NCBI GenBank assembly: GCA_965267405.1 | Contig: OZ253954.1 | Location: forward strand, 1,178,001 to 1,242,000 | Source of the DNA: JAPPOI01 sp028818055 | Lineage (GTDB): Bacteria; Pseudomonadota; Alphaproteobacteria; Rhodobacterales; Rhodobacteraceae | Length of the DNA stretch: 64,000 nucleotides | Direction of reading: 5' to 3' | In this document: piece by piece, positions 50,661 through 62,184 of the stretch | Position numbering within the stretch: the stretch's first letter is position 1 | Layout: every line of letters starts with the position of its first letter | Made by a program: the position numbers and the translations under genes | The notes under the pieces: generated by a model | The model's input: the letters and a program-made list of their open reading frames with translations, nothing else | Databases searched by the model: none | Told to the model about the DNA's origin: nothing

Positions 50661-51551
50661 TTAGCCTGCCAGGAACTCCAGGATATGACCGGTTAATTCA
50701 GCTGGGGCTTCTTCAGGGATGGCATGTCCACATGGCAGAGCGACACCCGAGACGTTGTTTGCCTTTTCCTGCCAGGTCTCTTTCACGTCATACAGGTCAC
50801 CAACAACGCTGTGCTCGCCCCAGATAGCCAGCAATGGCGCGTTGATGCGATTGGTTTGATCTTCCCGATCGTGCTCCAGATCGATGCTGGCGGACGCGCG
50901 GTAGTCTTCGCAAATCGCATGAAGTGTGGCTGGGTCACCGTAGCTGCGCAGGTATTCGGCGATCGCGGCTTCGTCCACGGACCCATCGATCTTCACCTGG
51001 CCCGCTATGTGTCTGCGCAGAAAATATTCCGGATCCGAGGCAATCATTTTCTCGGGCAGCCCATCTGGCTGGATCAGGAAAAACCACCAGAAGTAACGCG
51101 TTGCGAATTCCTGATTGGTTTTTGCGTACATCGTGAGCGTCGGAGCAATATCAAGCACGACCAAGCGCTGGACCGCATCCGGAAAATCAAGTGCAAGACG
51201 ATGCGCGACCCGGCCACCACGATCATGGCCAACAACCGAGAACGTTTCGTGGCCCAAATGCTTCATCAAGGCGATCTGGTCGGCTGCCATGACCCTTTTG
51301 GAATAGGGAAGGTGCGACGGGTCACTGGTGGGCTTGTCGCTGTCGCCATACCCCCTGAGATCGGGTGCAATGACTTGATACCCGGCTTCCACGAGCCGTG
51401 GGGCAACTTTGCGCCAGACCACATGGGTTTGCGGGTGACCGTGCAATAGCAATATCGGTGGTCCCGTCCCCGCGCTGGCAAAGTTGATGCCAAGTTCGGG
51501 CAGTTGGACTTTTTGAACGTCAAAGCCCCGAAGGAAAGCTGACGCGACCAC
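50661..51551 (-). CDS. Alpha/beta hydrolase, haloacetate-dehalogenase-like
   Basis: A 296-residue alpha/beta hydrolase. The oxyanion loop is LLHGHPQTHVVWR. The nucleophile is the Asp in VVGHDRGGRVAHRLALDFPD, with two Arg placed as in fluoroacetate dehalogenase. The acid and base are in IWGEHSVVGD and LPCGHAIPEEAP. The His-Trp pair that holds fluoride in that enzyme reads Trp-Trp here (YFWWFFLIQP), so defluorination is doubtful. The start is GTG 51551, directly after the tartrate dehydrogenase stop, so the two form one transcript. Confidence 0.82.
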   Translation of the reverse strand: MVASAFLRGFDVQKVQLPELGINFASAGTGPPILLLHGHPQTHVVWRKVAPRLVEAGYQVIAPDLRGYGDSDKPTSDPSHLPYSKRVMAADQIALMKHLGHETFSVVGHDRGGRVAHRLALDFPDAVQRLVVLDIAPTLTMYAKTNQEFATRYFWWFFLIQPDGLPEKMIASDPEYFLRRHIAGQVKIDGSVDEAAIAEYLRSYGDPATLHAICEDYRASASIDLEHDREDQTNRINAPLLAIWGEHSVVGDLYDVKETWQEKANNVSGVALPCGHAIPEEAPAELTGHILEFLAG

Positions 51552-52631
51552 TTACAGCCCTTCCAGCACAGCATCTGCAACTGCTGCGCCACATGTTTTG
51601 GTGTCGGCGGGCCCCCCGAGGTCAGGCGTGCGCAATGCTTCCTCTGACAGTACCCGCTCGATCGCCGTGACAATTGACGCGCCGGCCTCGGGTGCACCCA
51701 GATGTTCCAGCATCATCGCCGCTGCCCAAATCTGGCCGATCGGATTGGCGATCCCTTGTCCGGCTATATCCGGCGCAGAGCCGTGAACGGGTTCAAACAG
51801 CGAGGGGAATTGACCTTCGGGGTTGATGTTTCCGGAGGGCGCGATCCCGATGGTGCCGGTACAGGCAGGGCCAAGGTCAGACAGGATATCGCCAAACAGG
51901 TTGGACGCCACAACAACGTCGAACCAGTCCGGATGAAGGACAAATTGCGCCGTTAAAATATCGATATGGTACTTGTCGACTTTGATGTCGGGGTACTTTT
52001 TCGCCATCTCAGCGACCCGCTCATCCCAATAGGGCATCGTGATCGAGATTCCGTTGGATTTGGTCGCCGATGTCAGATGCCCACCACGTTTTGCCGCCAG
52101 ATCAAACGCGTATTTCAGAATGCGGTCGACGCCGACCCGGCTCATCACGGTTTCTTGCAGGACGATCTCTCGATCGGTTCCCGGGAACATCTTGCCTCCG
52201 ATCGAGGAATATTCACCTTCGGTGTTCTCGCGCACGATCATCATGTCAATGTCACCGGGCGCGCGTCCCGCCAATGGTAGCGGAACGCCCGGCATGGCAC
52301 GCGCTGGGCGCAGGCTTACGTATTGATCGAACTCGCGGCGAAACTGGATGAGCGATCCCCAAAGCGAGATGTGATCGGGTACAACCTCGGGCCATCCGAC
52401 TGCTCCAAAAAACAGCGCATCACTTCCGCCTAACCGGTCTTTCCAATCATCGGGAAGCATTTGCCCGTGTTTCACGTAGTAGTCCGCAGAGGCGAAGTCG
52501 TAATCGTCAAAATCAAATCCAAGGTCGAACCGCTTCGAGGCGGCCTCTAAGACACGAAGACCTTCCGGAGTGGTCTCTTTCCCAATCCCGTCGCCCGGGA
52601 TGACGGCAATCTTCCAACTATTCTTGGCCAT
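51552..52631 (-). CDS. Tartrate dehydrogenase / D-malate dehydrogenase family protein
   Basis: A 359-residue beta-decarboxylating dehydrogenase of the isocitrate/isopropylmalate family. IAVIPGDGIGKETTPEGLRV opens the fold. ALFFGAVGWPEVVPDHISLW and IQFRREFDQYVSLRPAR are typical of the tartrate/D-malate branch (TtuC/DmlA) rather than LeuB. VRENTEGEYSSIGG and FEPVHGSAPDIAGQG follow. The metal Asp are in DVVVASNLFGDILSDL. The ATG 52631 is the family start; the 42-residue longer frame is not supported. The substrate could be tartrate, D-malate or a related hydroxyacid. Confidence 0.88.
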   Translation of the reverse strand: MAKNSWKIAVIPGDGIGKETTPEGLRVLEAASKRFDLGFDFDDYDFASADYYVKHGQMLPDDWKDRLGGSDALFFGAVGWPEVVPDHISLWGSLIQFRREFDQYVSLRPARAMPGVPLPLAGRAPGDIDMMIVRENTEGEYSSIGGKMFPGTDREIVLQETVMSRVGVDRILKYAFDLAAKRGGHLTSATKSNGISITMPYWDERVAEMAKKYPDIKVDKYHIDILTAQFVLHPDWFDVVVASNLFGDILSDLGPACTGTIGIAPSGNINPEGQFPSLFEPVHGSAPDIAGQGIANPIGQIWAAAMMLEHLGAPEAGASIVTAIERVLSEEALRTPDLGGPADTKTCGAAVADAVLEGL

Positions 52632-52861
52632 GTGTCGTGTCCTTGTTGTTGTGTCCTGAGTAAGCCGGTCTTCAAGGTCAAGCAACCGAAGGGGGGCGCA
52701 ATTCTTCTGCGGCCCTTGGATCCCATTCTTGTTTCGATGTGAATTTGAATTGCACAAGCGTGCACCAGTAAACGGCCGCGCGTTATCGACCTTATGGTGT
52801 TCAGGGACTTAGATGCTGATCGAGATGGGTACGTGCGCTTCGGCTTTGGTCGCACCGCGCC

Positions 52862-53407
52862 TCAATGCAAAGCCATTCCCGTCCGGTGCCAAGTGCCTCG
52901 AAGGTCAAAAAGTAACGAAGCATTCCGCGCCGTCATCATCGCAAGAAAATCTGCGACAGAGGTCAAGAAATCGATCTCATGAGCGGTAAACGCTCCAGGC
53001 GTCGAAGACTCGACGTTAAGCGCAAGGTTTGACGTTTTGCTCAGAGAATGAACGATGCACGCTTCGGAAACTGAATGCTCATCGGCCGCCAGATATCTCG
53101 GATCGTCGGTTACGTCATTCAGGATGATGCTTTTCGTCTTATTTAAAGCAGAGCGAATGACGCCTTTGTCTCCCATGTTGGACAAAATGAACTGCACATT
53201 GCGCATGTCATTTCCAAAGGTGGCCGCGTCTGCGGTACCCCTTGCGTGTGCAAAGAGCACGGGTGCCGTCCCCCGAGAGTGGTAGACAAGTGCGCTGCGC
53301 CGGAAGCCGAACCTTTTGTCGATCTCATCTAGAGATTTACTAAGTCGTTCCTCAAGTGGAGAGCTCTCTGCAGAGATATCCGCGATAGCATTCAACGTCG
53401 CGACCAT
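52862..53407 (-). CDS. GAF-domain protein
   Basis: About 181 residues if started at ATG 53407; the frame is open to 53635 and ATG 53542 is another option. It consists mainly of one GAF domain: SLDEIDKRFGFRRSALVYHS, KSIILNDVTDDPRYL, HSLSKTSNLALNVES and FTAHEIDFLTSVADFLA. No kinase, cyclase or DNA-binding output domain is attached. It may sense a small molecule or redox state and work with a partner elsewhere. AGAGAAAG lies just before 53407. Confidence 0.65.
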   Translation of the reverse strand: MVATLNAIADISAESSPLEERLSKSLDEIDKRFGFRRSALVYHSRGTAPVLFAHARGTADAATFGNDMRNVQFILSNMGDKGVIRSALNKTKSIILNDVTDDPRYLAADEHSVSEACIVHSLSKTSNLALNVESSTPGAFTAHEIDFLTSVADFLAMMTARNASLLFDLRGTWHRTGMALH

Positions 53408-53842
53408 AAGTCTTTCTCTGGAAATCAACGGCCAAGCCTTTCTGTCCCGAGTAGTGTCTTGGATACAAAAATACATCCCAGCGAGAAAATTGATAGTGGA
53501 AGCAATGCCGCATCCACCGACGATGCGCACACTTTCGCTCATGGGCTCGAAGCAGGCGCTTCGTCTTTGAACTGCTCGGCGGTGTCGGCACGTTCGATTT
53601 CCACGCGCGGAACGGGCCTTTGCCAGCACGAACATCGACTAACTGCTCGCCTTTCTCCGATGAGGAGTAGCCAAGCTCTCAATTATAATTCGGTCGCCCA
53701 AAAAACGGTCTTGTGACCTGACATGCTGACAAAATTGCCGCGGTTTCCGCAGACGCAAGCCAGATATGCCAGATTGTGGGGTGCATCCTTAATTGTTTTG
53801 GGTCATGGACGCCCGAACAACTGATCAATCTGGACATCCTCT

Positions 53843-55471
53843 GTGACAAATAACATTGTGGCCGCTTTGGCCGACCGACGGCTTTTTGCCGATTTCGTGC
53901 CGAACTCGCGTGTGCAGGATGGCGGCAAACTTCACGTCGAATTATTGGCGGGTCTGACCGTTGCCTTGGCGCTTGTTCCCGAGGCCGTCGCTTTTGCGTT
54001 TGTCGCCGGTGTGCATCCGTTGGTCGGGCTTTATGCGGCGTTTATCGTGGGCTTGATCACGGCGCTGATTGGTGGACGGCCGGGCATGATTTCGGGCGCG
54101 ACGGGAGCCTTGGCGGTGGTCATGGTGTCGCTCGTGGCGACGCATGGGGTCGAGTACTTGTTCGCGACCGTGGTGCTGATGGGCTTGATCCAGATCGCAG
54201 TCGGTGTCCTGAGGTGGGGCAAGTTTATTCGTTTGGTGCCGCATCCGGTGATGCTGGGGTTTGTGAACGGACTGGCGATCGTGATTTTCCTGGCGCAGCT
54301 GACGCAGTTTCAGGTGCCAGGCACGGCCGAGGTCTCGGGTCATGGCATGTCAGGCGGTGAGTGGCTGTCTGGCCTGCCTTTGGTCCTGATGCTTGCGCTT
54401 GTTGCGCTGACGATGGCGATCATCTGGGTAATGCCGCGCGTCACCAAGGCAGTGCCCGCACCGCTGGCAGGCATTGCGATCGTGGCGTTGATCGTGATCG
54501 CCTTCGGCTTGGACGTGCCGCGCGTTGGCGACCTTGCATCGATCGAGGGTGGGCTGCCGGCGTTTCATATCCCGATGGTGCCGCTGACATGGGAAACGTT
54601 CGAGATCATTCTGCCCTATGCTCTGATCCTTGCAGCCATTGGCCTGATCGAAAGCCTGCTGACGTTGAACCTGGTCGGCGACATCACCGGCAAACGCGGT
54701 GGTGCCAGTCAGGAGTGCATCGCCCAAGGTACGGCCAACACCGTGACCGGTTTCTTCGGCGGCATGGGCGGCTGTGCGATGATCGGGCAATCTATGATCA
54801 ACGTAAAATCGGGTGGGCGCACACGGCTTTCGGGCATCTCGGCTGCGCTGTTTCTTCTTTTGTTCATTCTTGTAGCGTCGCCTTTGATCGAACAAATTCC
54901 ACTGGCGGCGTTGGTGGGTGTGATGTTCATGGTCGTTATCGGGACATTTGCGTGGAACAGCTTCCGCATCATGCGCCGCGTGCCAAAGTCGGACGCCGTG
55001 GTGATCGTCTTGGTGACGGTCGTGACGGTAGCCTATGATCTGGCCACGGCGGTTGTTGTGGGCGTGATTGTTTCGGCACTGACTTATGCCTGGAACAACG
55101 CGACGCGCATTCGCGCCAAACGCTATGACACGCCAGAAGGTGCGCGCGTGTATCAGGTTCAGGGACCGTTGTTTTTCGGCTCAACCGAAGGGTTTACGGA
55201 ACTGTTCAATATCGCGGACGATCCGTCCAAGGTCATTGTGGATTTCGCGGAAAGCCGGGTGGTCGACCAGTCGGCCTTGAGCGCGATCGAGGCGATTGCC
55301 GAGAAATATCAGGCTGCTGGAAAAACAATTCAGCTACGGCACCTCAGCCGAGACTGTCATCAGCTGCTGGCCAACAGCGGTCAGTTGATCGTCGATAGTG
55401 AGAACGACCCGGATTATCAGGTTGCGACAGATTATTCGGTCCGGACCGGAATTTTGTCAGGCGGGCACTAA
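53843..55471 (+). CDS. SulP-family anion transporter with STAS domain
   Basis: A 542-residue carrier. The transmembrane part (about residues 25-410) opens with ELLAGLTVALALVPEAVAFAF and HPLVGLYAAFIVGLITALIG, then GGRPGMISGATGALAVVMVS. NTVTGFFGGMGGCAMIGQSM marks the second repeat. The C-terminal STAS domain (about 430-540) has KVIVDFAESRVVDQSALSAI. SulP proteins move sulfate, bicarbonate or dicarboxylates, usually with Na+ or H+. The substrate is not clear here. The start is taken as GTG 53843. Confidence 0.9.
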   Translation: MTNNIVAALADRRLFADFVPNSRVQDGGKLHVELLAGLTVALALVPEAVAFAFVAGVHPLVGLYAAFIVGLITALIGGRPGMISGATGALAVVMVSLVATHGVEYLFATVVLMGLIQIAVGVLRWGKFIRLVPHPVMLGFVNGLAIVIFLAQLTQFQVPGTAEVSGHGMSGGEWLSGLPLVLMLALVALTMAIIWVMPRVTKAVPAPLAGIAIVALIVIAFGLDVPRVGDLASIEGGLPAFHIPMVPLTWETFEIILPYALILAAIGLIESLLTLNLVGDITGKRGGASQECIAQGTANTVTGFFGGMGGCAMIGQSMINVKSGGRTRLSGISAALFLLLFILVASPLIEQIPLAALVGVMFMVVIGTFAWNSFRIMRRVPKSDAVVIVLVTVVTVAYDLATAVVVGVIVSALTYAWNNATRIRAKRYDTPEGARVYQVQGPLFFGSTEGFTELFNIADDPSKVIVDFAESRVVDQSALSAIEAIAEKYQAAGKTIQLRHLSRDCHQLLANSGQLIVDSENDPDYQVATDYSVRTGILSGGH

Positions 55472-55480
55472 AGCAAAGGC

Positions 55481-56089
55481 CTATGCCAGCGTTACGCCGG
55501 CGTCGGCCATTCCGTCCTTGGCGGCTTTCAGTGATCCCTGAAGATCAATCGCGCGACAGAGGCTTTCGATGACGGTGACCTTGAAGCCCAGCTTGGCTGC
55601 GTCGACGGCCGAATAGTTCACGCAATAATCAGTCGCCAGACCGACCATGGTCAGCGTGTCGACGCCGCGGGACTTCAAATACCCTTCAAGTCCCGTCGGT
55701 GTTTCGTGATCATTTTCGAAGAACGCCGAATAGCTGTCGATCTCGCGCCGGAAGCCTTTGCGGATGATCATATCGGCTTTGCGCGTGTCCAGTCGGCGAT
55801 GAAAACACGCACCTTCCGAACCTATGACGCAATGATCCGGCCATAGCACCTGTGGGCCATACGGCATTTCGGTCATCGAGAAGGGTTCTGATCCTTCATG
55901 TTGAGATGCGAAGCTCAGATGATCAGACGGGTGCCAGTCCTGAGTGAAAACACGCACGCCAAATTCCGGCACCATTGCATTGATGGGGGCGACGATCTCG
56001 TCCCCGCCTTCGACTGCCAATGCGCCGCCGGGGCAGAAATCTTTCTGTACATCAATTACAAGAATGGCTTCGTTTAATGGGCGCATCAT
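55481..56089 (-). CDS. pncA: Nicotinamidase/pyrazinamidase
   Basis: A 202-residue amidase that converts nicotinamide to nicotinate in NAD salvage. The catalytic triad is Asp13 (LVIDVQKDF), Lys111 (IIRKGFRRE) and Cys156 (ATDYCVNYS). The metal site is in DWHPSDHLSF (Asp51, His53, His57). GGAG lies 5-8 nt before the ATG pair at 56089/56086. The much longer frame to 56881 is the antisense of trhO and is not used. It is convergent with the SulP gene (9-nt gap). Confidence 0.93.
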   Translation of the reverse strand: MMRPLNEAILVIDVQKDFCPGGALAVEGGDEIVAPINAMVPEFGVRVFTQDWHPSDHLSFASQHEGSEPFSMTEMPYGPQVLWPDHCVIGSEGACFHRRLDTRKADMIIRKGFRREIDSYSAFFENDHETPTGLEGYLKSRGVDTLTMVGLATDYCVNYSAVDAAKLGFKVTVIESLCRAIDLQGSLKAAKDGMADAGVTLA

Positions 56090-56185
56090 AAAATCTCCGT
56101 CGTCGGCCCTGCCTATGCGTTTGCAGGGTGTCAGGTCAACTGGCGGGCTTGAAGCGGCGCACCAAATCCCATAGATGCGCGGCCC

Positions 56186-57088
56186 ATGGTTGTGATTGCA
56201 GCGCTTTATCATTTCACGAAATTCGAGGACCCAGCCGGCATGAAGCCCGCGCTGGCCCGTTTGTGCTGCGCCGAAGGGATCAAAGGCACGCTTCTGTTGG
56301 CGAACGAAGGGATCAACGGCACGATTGCCGGTTCGCGCGACGGGATCGACAAGGTTCTGGCGCATATTCGTGCATTGCCCGGGTGCGAGGCGTTCGAGTG
56401 GAAAGAAAGTTTTGCTGATGAGATGCCGTTTCACCGCATGAAGGTGCGGTTGAAGAAAGAGATCGTGACGATGGGGCAGCCATCGGTCGACCCGCGCGCG
56501 TCGGTTGGGGCCTATGTTGCGCCGGAAGACTGGAATGCGCTGATCTCGCGCGATGATGTCGCGGTGATCGATACCCGCAACGACTATGAGGTCGCGATTG
56601 GCACGTTCGACGGCGCCGTGGACCCGGAAACGAAATCCTTCGGCGAATTCCCGGAGTGGTGGGCGGAAAACGCTGAACGGTTCAAGGGCAAGAAGATCGC
56701 CATGTTCTGCACTGGTGGCATTCGCTGCGAGAAGTCGACCAACTACCTGCTTGGGCAAGGTGTTGAGGACGTGTTCCACCTGAAGGGTGGCATCTTGAAG
56801 TATCTTGAAGACGTTCCCGAAGAAGAAAGCCTTTGGCAGGGCGAGTGCTTTGTCTTCGATCAGCGTGTTTCTGTTGGACATGGGCTTGAGCCCGGGCCTT
56901 ATGATCTTTGTTTCGCGTGTCGACGCCCGATTTCGGAAGACGACAAGTCACACGCAGATTTTGAGCCCGGCGTGTCTTGTCATCAGTGCATCGACGAATT
57001 TTCGGATTCAGACCGTGGACGGTTTCGCGAACGTCAAAAGCAGATCGCGCTTGCGAAGAAGCGCGGACAATCTCACATCGGAAGCTGA
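56186..57088 (+). CDS. trhO: tRNA uridine(34) hydroxylase, rhodanese-type
   Basis: A 300-residue enzyme that makes 5-hydroxyuridine at tRNA position 34. The N-terminal ferredoxin-like part contains GTLLLANEGINGTIAGSRDG. The central rhodanese domain has VAVIDTRNDYEVAIGTFDGA and the active Cys in AMFCTGGIRCEKSTNYLLG. A Cys-rich tail follows (CFACRRPISED, GVSCHQCIDE). It is divergent from pncA, with 96 nt between the starts. Confidence 0.93.
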   Translation: MVVIAALYHFTKFEDPAGMKPALARLCCAEGIKGTLLLANEGINGTIAGSRDGIDKVLAHIRALPGCEAFEWKESFADEMPFHRMKVRLKKEIVTMGQPSVDPRASVGAYVAPEDWNALISRDDVAVIDTRNDYEVAIGTFDGAVDPETKSFGEFPEWWAENAERFKGKKIAMFCTGGIRCEKSTNYLLGQGVEDVFHLKGGILKYLEDVPEEESLWQGECFVFDQRVSVGHGLEPGPYDLCFACRRPISEDDKSHADFEPGVSCHQCIDEFSDSDRGRFRERQKQIALAKKRGQSHIGS

Positions 57089-57108
57089 TCGTTTTTCGCT
57101 GAAGCGTT

Positions 57109-57681
57109 TTACTGGCTTCGTACCGGCGCGTGTTGATCCCAGAAGGCGGCGGCTTTGGCATAGGCGTCGTGATCCAGCGAAACGCCCGAGCCACCCTGAT
57201 CACGCCCAAGCGCGTTCCGCATCTGTGTGATGGGAGGCATGGGCGGTTCTATCGGTTCGAGGACGCCAATGATCGACACGATGCCCCAATCGCAATCGGG
57301 CACGGGTTGTTCCTCGGGGAACTCTGCGGCCTCTTTCAAAAGTTGCTCGTGGGAATAGAGGATCACATCGAGCCATTTGGCTTGCGGTGCCACGATCCCT
57401 TCAAACCAGCGTTCGAGAACAGCCAGTTCGCCGTCGCGCCGAGCGATATATCCAGACCGGAGAAACGGCAGGTTTTCGGCAGTGATCTTTGCAAACGCGG
57501 CACGGGTCTGCGACGCGTTCTTCAAGAAGAGGTGCTTGCAGAAGGGTGCGTATCCATCAACCAGATCATTGTCGGACGCATTGCACGCAGCGACCAAGTC
57601 ATCAGGCGACAACCCGAGAACACGCGTGCTTGCCCCGTCTTCCCAGTTCCGAAGGGCAAATTCGGTCATTGCAATGCGCAT
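57109..57681 (-). CDS. DUF3228 family protein
   Basis: A 190-residue conserved protein of unknown activity. Family marks are VDGYAPFCKHLFLKNASQTR, LPFLRSGYIARRDGELAVLE and LDVILYSHEQLLKEAAE. It contains no recognisable catalytic motif and no membrane segment. It lies 9 nt downstream of the gyrB stop position on the same strand order, and is convergent with trhO (20-nt gap). Confidence 0.85.
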   Translation of the reverse strand: MRIAMTEFALRNWEDGASTRVLGLSPDDLVAACNASDNDLVDGYAPFCKHLFLKNASQTRAAFAKITAENLPFLRSGYIARRDGELAVLERWFEGIVAPQAKWLDVILYSHEQLLKEAAEFPEEQPVPDCDWGIVSIIGVLEPIEPPMPPITQMRNALGRDQGGSGVSLDHDAYAKAAAFWDQHAPVRSQ

Positions 57682-57690
57682 TGCCGCGCC

Positions 57691-60108
<2,418 letters not shown>

Positions 60109-60274
60109 GCCATTTTTCCTTGTTATTTTCCCCTAATATATAGCGGTTTTCCGGGGGGATGTCACGGTTTTACCCCCATATATTGTTGTTCTTTCACCCC
60201 ACCACGAGAACGTTATTTGTAGCCTTTGAAATTTGCTGAAAGGCTTGGATTCACGCAGAAACGGGAGGTACCCA

Positions 60275-60649
60275 ATGCGTTCGGTTTTGGCATTGATTTT
60301 TGCACTTATCGCGAGCGGTTTGAGCGCCGAACCAACGAAGCTGTCCGCTAATGAGATCACGGCTCTGCTTTTGGACCGGACCGCCGTTGGCGAATGGGCG
60401 GGTACCCCGTATCGACAGCATTTCGCGTCGGATGGCACCACAATTTACGCCGCTAAGGGCCAAAGGTCGTCACGTGGCAAATGGCGCGTTAACACCGACA
60501 CCAATGCCTATGAAAGCTGGTGGGAGCGCAGTGGGTGGGATGCCTATGATGTGGTGGTTGAAGATGAGGTCTTTTACTGGGTCGATTCCGCGGGCGAGCA
60601 TTTCGCGTTCACGATGGTCGACGGTCAGCAGCTTGTGTTCGAAGATTAA
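60275..60649 (+). CDS. Small secreted hypothetical protein
   Basis: A 124-residue protein from ATG 60275 with GGGAGG just upstream. It has a Sec signal (RSVLALIFALIASGLSAEP). The mature part is a small beta-rich domain with LSANEITALLLDRTAVGEWA and WRVNTDTNAYESWWERSGWD. It resembles short periplasmic proteins of unknown role that are common in Rhodobacteraceae. Its 3' end overlaps the desaturase gene on the other strand by 4 nt. Confidence 0.8.
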   Translation: MRSVLALIFALIASGLSAEPTKLSANEITALLLDRTAVGEWAGTPYRQHFASDGTTIYAAKGQRSSRGKWRVNTDTNAYESWWERSGWDAYDVVVEDEVFYWVDSAGEHFAFTMVDGQQLVFED

Positions 60650-61533
60650 CCGCGAAGCGTCTTTGCGTGATCTTTCGTTGCCTGCACGTAGCCACCGGTT
60701 GTTTCTTTCAGATACGGCAAAGACTTCGCATGAAGCGCTGGTAGCTTGTGGAACGGCACCTGCGGATAGGCGTGATGCTCGGCGTGGTAAGGCATATTCC
60801 ACGCCAGAAATCGGACAACACGATTGGTGAATGTTGTTCGCGTGTTTTCGAACATGTTTGCGACGGGCGGACAGCGACCATGTTCAGCCAGTAGATAAAT
60901 CCTCAGGAACGGTTGCCCAAGCAGGAGCGGCACCAGCCAAATCCAGATCAGTACTTCACTGAAAAACAGGCTTAGTGCCGCCAAGGCGTAGACCATCATC
61001 ATCCAACGCGCTTCGCGGTTCAGTTTTCCGTGGGCCGATGCCGGGATAAATCCTTCTCTGGAGCGTCCGACCGCGTTCCGCAGGATTGCAGAACTGACAC
61101 CACGCCAGTACGAAATTCCGCTGATGTATTTCGCGAACTGCGCCCAGGTTTCCGGCTTGGGATTGGACAGTTCTGGGTCGCGCTCGGGGTCATTGGTGTA
61201 CCTGTGATGCGCCAGATGAAAATATCGAAACCATTGAAATGGCAGAAAAATTAGCAACCCAGCGACGCGGCCCACACCTTCGTTCAGCCAAGGGGTCCGA
61301 AACGGGGTCTGATGGGTCGCTTCGTGTTCAAGTGTAAATAAGAACGTGATCAAGACGCCCTGAACCGGAAGCAAAAGTTGCCACCCGGGGCCGCCGGCGG
61401 CAATCCATCCGCCGCACCCAATAATCAGAGCGACGTGAAGAAACAGATGGATGATGGCCGGTCCATCTGACTTTTCGGTCAAGCGTGATTTTTCTTCGTC
61501 CGACAGAGATGCCAGAAAAACAGTGTGATCCAT
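60646..61533 (-). CDS. Fatty acid desaturase family protein
   Basis: A 295-residue di-iron membrane enzyme. Three His boxes are visible: EHEATHQTPF, HLAHHRYTND and EHHAYPQVPFHKL. An extra His-containing stretch is in LLAEHGRCP. Four hydrophobic segments lie between (for example LLLPVQGVLITFLF and LSLFFSEVLIWIWLVPLLL). It would introduce a double bond or hydroxyl group into a lipid or carotenoid-like chain; the substrate is not clear. It overlaps the LysE gene by 1 nt (TAATG). Confidence 0.88.
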   Translation of the reverse strand: MDHTVFLASLSDEEKSRLTEKSDGPAIIHLFLHVALIIGCGGWIAAGGPGWQLLLPVQGVLITFLFTLEHEATHQTPFRTPWLNEGVGRVAGLLIFLPFQWFRYFHLAHHRYTNDPERDPELSNPKPETWAQFAKYISGISYWRGVSSAILRNAVGRSREGFIPASAHGKLNREARWMMMVYALAALSLFFSEVLIWIWLVPLLLGQPFLRIYLLAEHGRCPPVANMFENTRTTFTNRVVRFLAWNMPYHAEHHAYPQVPFHKLPALHAKSLPYLKETTGGYVQATKDHAKTLRG

Positions 61534-62153
61534 TACGTGAAGGGTATCACCAGACCAACCATGATCAAAAGCACACCAGCGACAATGTTTGTCCGCCTGA
61601 GCGCCGTAGGCGATGTCAGCAGTCGACGGGCCCGATCAAGGAAGACTGCGAGCATCAGATTACCGACCAGCGGCACGACCATGGAAAGGAAGCAGATAAC
61701 CGCGATGTCCGGCCAAGTAAGCGCAGTCAGATCGAAGAAGCCCGGCAGCACGCCCATATAGAACAAGATGGCTTTCGGGTTGCCCATAATCACGGCGACA
61801 CCGGCAAGGAACCCGGCCCACATGCCCGGTCGGGTTAAACGGCTATCGTTGGCAATGCTTTTGTCCGCGTTTCGGATCAGCAGGTACCCCATGACGATGA
61901 ATACGATCGTAGCGACCCACCTGAGCACCATCATGAAACCAGCGAAGACGCTAACGACCCAAGTGACGCCAAGGATGGCCAGAAGCGGCCAGATCACATC
62001 ACCAACGACGACGCCCAGCGCCAACGGCCAAGCGGCGTTGAAGCCACCCGCCAAGGCACGCGCCGTCAAAGCGACCCAAACGGGACCGGGTGTCAGAAAC
62101 AGGATGAGAAGCGCACCAGCATAGAGCGCCGCGTCAAAAATCGTGATCGTCAT
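61533..62153 (-). CDS. LysE/RhtB-family exporter
   Basis: A 206-residue, six-helix amino-acid exporter-like protein. The N-terminal signature is LYAGALLILFLTPGPVWVAL. ALAGGFNAAWPLALGVVVGD and GFLAGVAVIMGNPKAILFYM are typical second-segment blocks. Family members export lysine, homoserine, threonine or cysteine derivatives. The substrate cannot be told. It is the first gene of a pair with the desaturase, 31 nt downstream of recF. Confidence 0.9.
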   Translation of the reverse strand: MTITIFDAALYAGALLILFLTPGPVWVALTARALAGGFNAAWPLALGVVVGDVIWPLLAILGVTWVVSVFAGFMMVLRWVATIVFIVMGYLLIRNADKSIANDSRLTRPGMWAGFLAGVAVIMGNPKAILFYMGVLPGFFDLTALTWPDIAVICFLSMVVPLVGNLMLAVFLDRARRLLTSPTALRRTNIVAGVLLIMVGLVIPFT

Positions 62154-62184
62154 GGCATCTTTAAAGTAATGACGCGTTGGCGTG

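Noticed and set aside
56090..56881. Long N-terminal extension of the pncA reading frame
   Set aside because: It is antisense to trhO, lacks any nicotinamidase homology, and a ribosome site and the true start lie at 56086-56089.
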